Below are positions 60,826-64,000 of a DNA stretch of 64,000 nt, piece after piece. Each line of letters begins with the position of its first letter. The stretch's first letter is position 1. The stretch covers positions 1 through 64,000 of the forward strand of contig CANREL010000002.1 in NCBI GenBank assembly GCA_947629655.1, in the 5' to 3' direction. This stretch comes from an uncultured Bacilli bacterium (GTDB lineage Bacteria; Bacillota_I; Bacilli_A; RF39; UBA660). A program made the translations under genes and the position numbers. The notes under the pieces were generated by a model, which saw only the letters and a program-made list of their open reading frames with translations, had not been told where the DNA came from and made no database searches.

Positions 60826-60831
60826 TATACC

Positions 60832-60931
60832 CATCTTGTGAGTATGCATAAGATTTATTCGAGCTGCATAGGGGAAACTTACACGTATAACACGGAGTCA
60901 CAGATTTTAATCAGTGATTTCGTGTTTTTTT
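60832..60931 (+). ncRNA. Orphan structured RNA, about 100 bases, class unknown
   Basis: Transcript inferred from the promoter at 60798-60825 to the terminator at 60889-60931. No ORF with a ribosome binding site. The 5' part can fold: TATGCA (60843-60848) with TGCATA (60875-60870) inside GTGAG/CTTAC. ACACG at 60881-60885 repeats the ACACG of the terminator's 5' arm (60890-60894 region) and could compete for CGTGT, a possible antiterminator. I do not recognise 6S, SRP, tmRNA or any riboswitch core. It could be a standalone sRNA or a leader for the S51/ABC genes. Confidence 0.65.
60889..60931 (+). terminator. Long terminator hairpin of the orphan RNA
   Basis: A 13-bp stem (60889-60901 with 60914-60926, two G-U pairs) plus an inner GATT/AATC helix, followed by a run of Ts. 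Confidence 0.85.
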
Positions 60932-60960
60932 CATTGATTAAATATTTCTAGAGGAAAAGA

Positions 60961-60969
60961 TGTTATAAT
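60961..60969 (+). promoter_or_regulatory. Extended -10 box for the S51 peptidase
   Basis: TGT-TATAAT 22 bases before ATG 60992; no -35 match. Confidence 0.55.
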
Positions 60970-60991
60970 CTAAAAAGAGAGGAAGGTAAAA

Positions 60992-61690
60992 ATGCGAAAA
61001 TTAGTTTTAATTGGTGGTGGCGAAAATGGTCACGGTAATACTAAATATGAAACAAAAGAAATAGATGAAGAAATTGTCAAAATGACAGGAAAAGAGAAAC
61101 CGATCTTTTTATTCATCGGTCTTGCCAGCAGTTTTTCAGATTCATATTACGACATCATGAAAGGTATTTATAGAAACTTAGGTTGTGAAACGATGTATCT
61201 AAAGAAGAAAAACATCATTAACAATCCGGATATCGTCAAAGATAAAATTGCTAAAGCTGATATCATCTACATGTGTGGTGGCGATACGACTAAACTCGTA
61301 AGTACCATAAAAGAGTATGAAATAGACACTTTGTTATCATCGGCTTTAGAAAGAGGATGCGTCCTATCAGGAATATCAGCCGGTGCCATCGCTTTAGCGA
61401 CAAAAGGTCTAAGCGACTATCAAATTCTAGGTGGTGTATCTGATAAATATGCTTTTACTGATGGCTTAGGCATGATTGATTTACCAATTTGTCCTCATGG
61501 AAACAGTAGTGAGCGAATAACTGATTTGCAAGATCTACTAAAAAACACAAATGAAAGAGCACTCATTTTGGATAATGGAACCGCTCTTAGAGTTGAAGGG
61601 GATAATTTGTCCATCATCACGAGTATTGAAGGAGCTAAAGCACGCTTCGGTTACTATGCAAATGATGAATGGCACGAAGAAAAAATTTAA
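60992..61690 (+). CDS. Peptidase S51 family protein (PepE/cyanophycinase-like)
   Basis: A 232-residue class I glutamine-amidotransferase-like peptidase. LVLIGGGENGHG opens the fold, IYMCGGDTTKLVSTI is the conserved CGG(D/N) block, and GISAGAIAL carries the nucleophile Ser. PepE releases N-terminal Asp from dipeptides; cyanophycinases cut Asp-Arg polymers; which applies is not evident. GAGGAAGG ribosome binding site. Followed after 25 bases by an ABC-2 exporter. Confidence 0.82.
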   Translation: MRKLVLIGGGENGHGNTKYETKEIDEEIVKMTGKEKPIFLFIGLASSFSDSYYDIMKGIYRNLGCETMYLKKKNIINNPDIVKDKIAKADIIYMCGGDTTKLVSTIKEYEIDTLLSSALERGCVLSGISAGAIALATKGLSDYQILGGVSDKYAFTDGLGMIDLPICPHGNSSERITDLQDLLKNTNERALILDNGTALRVEGDNLSIITSIEGAKARFGYYANDEWHEEKI

Positions 61691-61715
61691 AATTAAATGA
61701 AGAGGAGGGGGATGT

Positions 61716-62693
61716 ATGAACGCTATTGAAGTAAAAAAACTTAGTAAAACTTTTAAAGTCAAAACCAAAGAAAAAGGATTTAAAGGGAGTATTAAATCAA
61801 TAATTCATCCTAAATATAGAGAAATAAAAGCTGTTAACAACATCTCCTTCAACGTTGAAAAGGGTGAAATACTAGCTTTTATCGGACCAAATGGAGCTGG
61901 TAAATCAACAACTATTAAAATGTTAACGGGTATCCTTTATCCAACTAGAGGTGAAGTTCATGTCATGGGAATTGACCCAGCTAAAGAGCGAAAAAAATTA
62001 GCTTATAAAATTGGAACTGTCTTTGGTCAAAAAGAACAGTTGTGGACCCATTTGACACCTTATGATAACTTCAAATTTTTTGGTGCTATCTACGACTTAG
62101 ATGAAAAGACCGTTGAAAAGCGCATCGCCGAACTAGTATCTATTTTTGAACTCGATGAATTTTTGAATACACCGGTAAGAAATTTGTCGCTAGGTCAAAG
62201 AATTCGTTGTGAGATCGCTGCTAGTCTAATTCATAAGCCTGACATCTTATTTTTAGATGAACCAACCATCGGACTAGATCCCGTTGTCAAAGAAAAAATT
62301 CGTACTTTGATCAAAAGACTTAACAAAGAACAAAAGACAACTATCTTTTTAACTAGTCATGACGTTGGTGATATTGAAAAATTGTGTAAAAGGATCATCA
62401 TTGTCAACAATGGTAAGATCGTGATGGATGATTCAATGGAAAATTTAAAATATCATTACTTGAACAAAAAGATAATTGAAGTTAAGTTGAATACGACTAT
62501 CAATATCAAAGATGAAGAAGGTATTGAAGTCTTAAAAGCCAAAGAACACAATTTAAAAATAAGTGTCGATACTAGTAAGAGAAACATTAGTGATATCATC
62601 GACTTGATCGGTACTGATAAATTAATTGATATGAATATTTCTAATGAACCACTAGAAAATATTATTACGGAAATATATAAGAGTACTAAATAA
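61716..62693 (+). CDS. ABC-2 type exporter ATP-binding protein
   Basis: A 325-residue ATPase: Walker A GPNGAGKSTT, signature LSLGQRIRCEIAASL, Walker B ILFLDEPTIGLD, then a C-terminal extension of about 85 residues. The N-terminus has the short basic insert (KTKEKGFKGSIKSIIHPKYREI in pieces) typical of the ATPase of three-gene ABC-2 systems with two unlike permeases (DUF990-type). GAGGAGGGGG precedes ATG 61716. The two permeases follow. Confidence 0.88.
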   Translation: MNAIEVKKLSKTFKVKTKEKGFKGSIKSIIHPKYREIKAVNNISFNVEKGEILAFIGPNGAGKSTTIKMLTGILYPTRGEVHVMGIDPAKERKKLAYKIGTVFGQKEQLWTHLTPYDNFKFFGAIYDLDEKTVEKRIAELVSIFELDEFLNTPVRNLSLGQRIRCEIAASLIHKPDILFLDEPTIGLDPVVKEKIRTLIKRLNKEQKTTIFLTSHDVGDIEKLCKRIIIVNNGKIVMDDSMENLKYHYLNKKIIEVKLNTTINIKDEEGIEVLKAKEHNLKISVDTSKRNISDIIDLIGTDKLIDMNISNEPLENIITEIYKSTK

Positions 62694-63484
62694 TGAAAAA
62701 ATATTTTAGTATCTATAAAATGACTTTATTGGAAAATATTCAATATCTCAGTAATTTATTTTTTAACTTTATCACTTTTACTCTTACTATTTACATATTC
62801 TTATGCTTATGGCAATACATGTACAAAGATCCTTCTAATTTAATCGAAGGTTATGATTTGACTCAAATGATTTGGTATGTCTTAATAACGGAATGTATGT
62901 GGTATGGTAATCGTAATAAATCTTTGATGGAAAGTATGAGTAATGATATAAAGAGTGGTAGTATTGCTTATAATTTGAATAAGCCATACAGTTACTTGAT
63001 TTTCATGATCGCTAAACACTTTGGTGAAATCACTCTAAAATTCATCTTTTACTTCATCATCAGTATCATTTTAGGATTCATTTTTGTTGGACCACTAGAT
63101 AACTTTGCTTTTGCAATGTTACCTCTTATCATCATCAGTATGATCTTAGGAGTCATAATCAATAGTCTCATCAGAATAGTGATCAGTCTATTATCCTTTT
63201 GGATTGAAGACTCAACACCATTTCATTGGATTTATGACAAACTGATTCTCGTCATTGGAACACTATTTCCAGTTGAACTATTCCCATTATTTTTACAACC
63301 GATCATTAAATGTAGTCCTATCTTTGTCGTTAACTATGGACCAGCTAAACTCTTCATCGATTTTTCATTTGCATCTTTTAGAACTATTTTCGTTGCGCAA
63401 ATCATCTATGTCATCCTAATTGTCATCTTGGCAACAATAATATATCGAAAGGGAGTGAAGAAATTAAATGTTAACGGTGGTTAA
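62693..63484 (+). CDS. ABC-2 permease, first subunit
   Basis: A 263-residue protein with six membrane helices (about 15-40, 55-75, 112-135, 140-165, 175-205, 230-255). The shape and the neighbours fit the paired ABC-2 permeases of DUF990 type. Overlaps the ATPase stop by one base and the next permease by 17 bases, so the three are made together. Substrate unknown. Confidence 0.8.
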   Translation: MKKYFSIYKMTLLENIQYLSNLFFNFITFTLTIYIFLCLWQYMYKDPSNLIEGYDLTQMIWYVLITECMWYGNRNKSLMESMSNDIKSGSIAYNLNKPYSYLIFMIAKHFGEITLKFIFYFIISIILGFIFVGPLDNFAFAMLPLIIISMILGVIINSLIRIVISLLSFWIEDSTPFHWIYDKLILVIGTLFPVELFPLFLQPIIKCSPIFVVNYGPAKLFIDFSFASFRTIFVAQIIYVILIVILATIIYRKGVKKLNVNGG

Positions 63485-64000
63485 AAAAGAATTCAAATCT
63501 TGCTTTTTAGCAGTTAAATATAACATTATGCGTGAGATGTTAAATCCTGTTACTTTTGTGACTAATGTCTTATTCATGATTCTAAACAATGCCAGTTTTA
63601 TCATTCAATGGTTGATTCTTTATTCTTTACAAGATTCAATTGGTGGGTACAGTTTTAAACAAGTAATGCTTTTGTGGGCTCTAGCTGCTACTACTTATGG
63701 AATATCGCACATCATTTTTCATAACGCTTATCGCTTATCCGATCTCATAACTGATGGAAAGCTTGACAGCTATATCGTCCAACCGAAGAACATTCTTTTA
63801 AATGTCATTACTTCTAGTACTTCAATATCTGCCATTGGTGATTTACTATATGGTATAATCATTGCTATTTTAATTGGCCTAAATTGGGAAGAGTGGTTAC
63901 TATTTATTTTCTTCAGTATTACTGGTGCCATCATCACCACTGCACTAGCAGTCATTTCTGGATCTACTTCTTTCTTCATCATCAAAGGAGATATGATTGC
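63468..64000 (+). CDS. ABC-2 permease, second subunit (cut by right edge)
   Basis: Open frame from ATG 63468 to the window end, 177 codons without a stop. It reads MLTVVKKEFKSCFLAVKYNI, then membrane helices, including a GKLDSYIVQPKN loop that I recall from ABC-2 permeases of this three-gene class. GGGAGTG lies about 10 bases upstream; 17-base overlap with the first permease. The C-terminus is beyond the window. Confidence 0.8.
   Translation, partial: MLTVVKKEFKSCFLAVKYNIMREMLNPVTFVTNVLFMILNNASFIIQWLILYSLQDSIGGYSFKQVMLLWALAATTYGISHIIFHNAYRLSDLITDGKLDSYIVQPKNILLNVITSSTSISAIGDLLYGIIIAILIGLNWEEWLLFIFFSITGAIITTALAVISGSTSFFIIKGDMI

Noticed and set aside
60832..60931. Orphan RNA as 6S, SRP or tmRNA
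   Set aside because: Too short for 6S or tmRNA, and the SRP tetraloop core (GGAAG with its flanks) is absent.
1..64000. Possible Mycoplasma-type code (TGA = Trp)
   Set aside because: TGA ends several genes cleanly with the next start overlapping (for example 10884, 40857, 47341, 51725), and Trp is written TGG throughout.
1..64000. CRISPR arrays, insertion sequences, integrase attachment sites
   Set aside because: No regularly spaced repeats, transposase or integrase motifs were seen; duplications found are gene paralogues or short regulatory repeats.

Overview
The window is AT-rich chromosomal DNA with Bacillota (Bacilli) gene content: RNase HII and HIII, PriA, topoisomerase IV (ParE/ParC), RbgA, the Prp protease between L21 and L27, an L21 leader, ylb-type genes, tkt-sirA-yneF synteny and a cps/eps-type polysaccharide operon. 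TGA is used as a stop and TGG for Trp, so the code is standard rather than Mycoplasma-like. AAAGGAGG/AGGTGA ribosome binding sites, T-rich intrinsic terminators and a recurring extended -10 box (TGn-TATAAT) are seen throughout. I infer an uncultured, host-associated Bacilli lineage near the Mollicutes/Erysipelotrichia branch; this cannot be fixed from the window alone.

Layout. 1-16.99 kb: housekeeping genes (rbgA, rnhB, priA, parE, parC, U32 hydroxylase/peptidase, rsmD) mixed with ylbD/ylbE/ylbF-like genes, two tandem lipoproteins, an exported Cys protein and an unknown protein ending in a sliding-clamp-binding motif (QLSLF). 17-26.5 kb: envelope/unknown genes: a prepilin-like protein, an 18-codon ORF with terminator, a double metallophosphoesterase with a degenerate first copy, a Tim44-Tim44-SPFH zinc-ribbon cassette and a 1065-residue orphan. 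26.5-30.3 kb: rnhC (minus), tRNA-Ile(CAT)/tRNA-Leu(TAG), a compact convergent locus that looks like an Fst/par-type type I toxin-antitoxin system, a membrane protein, a 5'-nucleotidase and a 38-residue membrane peptide. 30.3-44.2 kb: a polysaccharide operon (phosphatase, LCP, Wzz, tyrosine kinase, priming transferase, glycosyltransferases, Wzy, Wzx, pyruvyltransferase, Fe-S protein). Its acyltransferase gene is broken at a run of eight Gs, suggesting phase variation. 44.3-51.7 kb: TspO (minus), a GmrSD-type restriction protein, and an ABC/FtsX/two-component locus with a direct-repeat operator. 51.8-64 kb: a CDF metal exporter, apt-like gene, HAD phosphatase, transketolase, SirA, YneF, L21-Prp-L27, Obg, an orphan structured RNA, an S51 peptidase and an ABC-2 exporter whose last gene runs off the right edge.

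The strongest candidates for undescribed biology are the type I toxin-antitoxin locus (27.8-28.15 kb), the poly-G phase-variable acyltransferase (39.14 kb), the clamp-motif protein (5.0-5.9 kb), the ~100-nt RNA at 60.83-60.93 kb and the double metallophosphoesterase preceded by a leader peptide (18.1-20.3 kb). All assignments were made by reading motifs and remembered family features; no database search was run.
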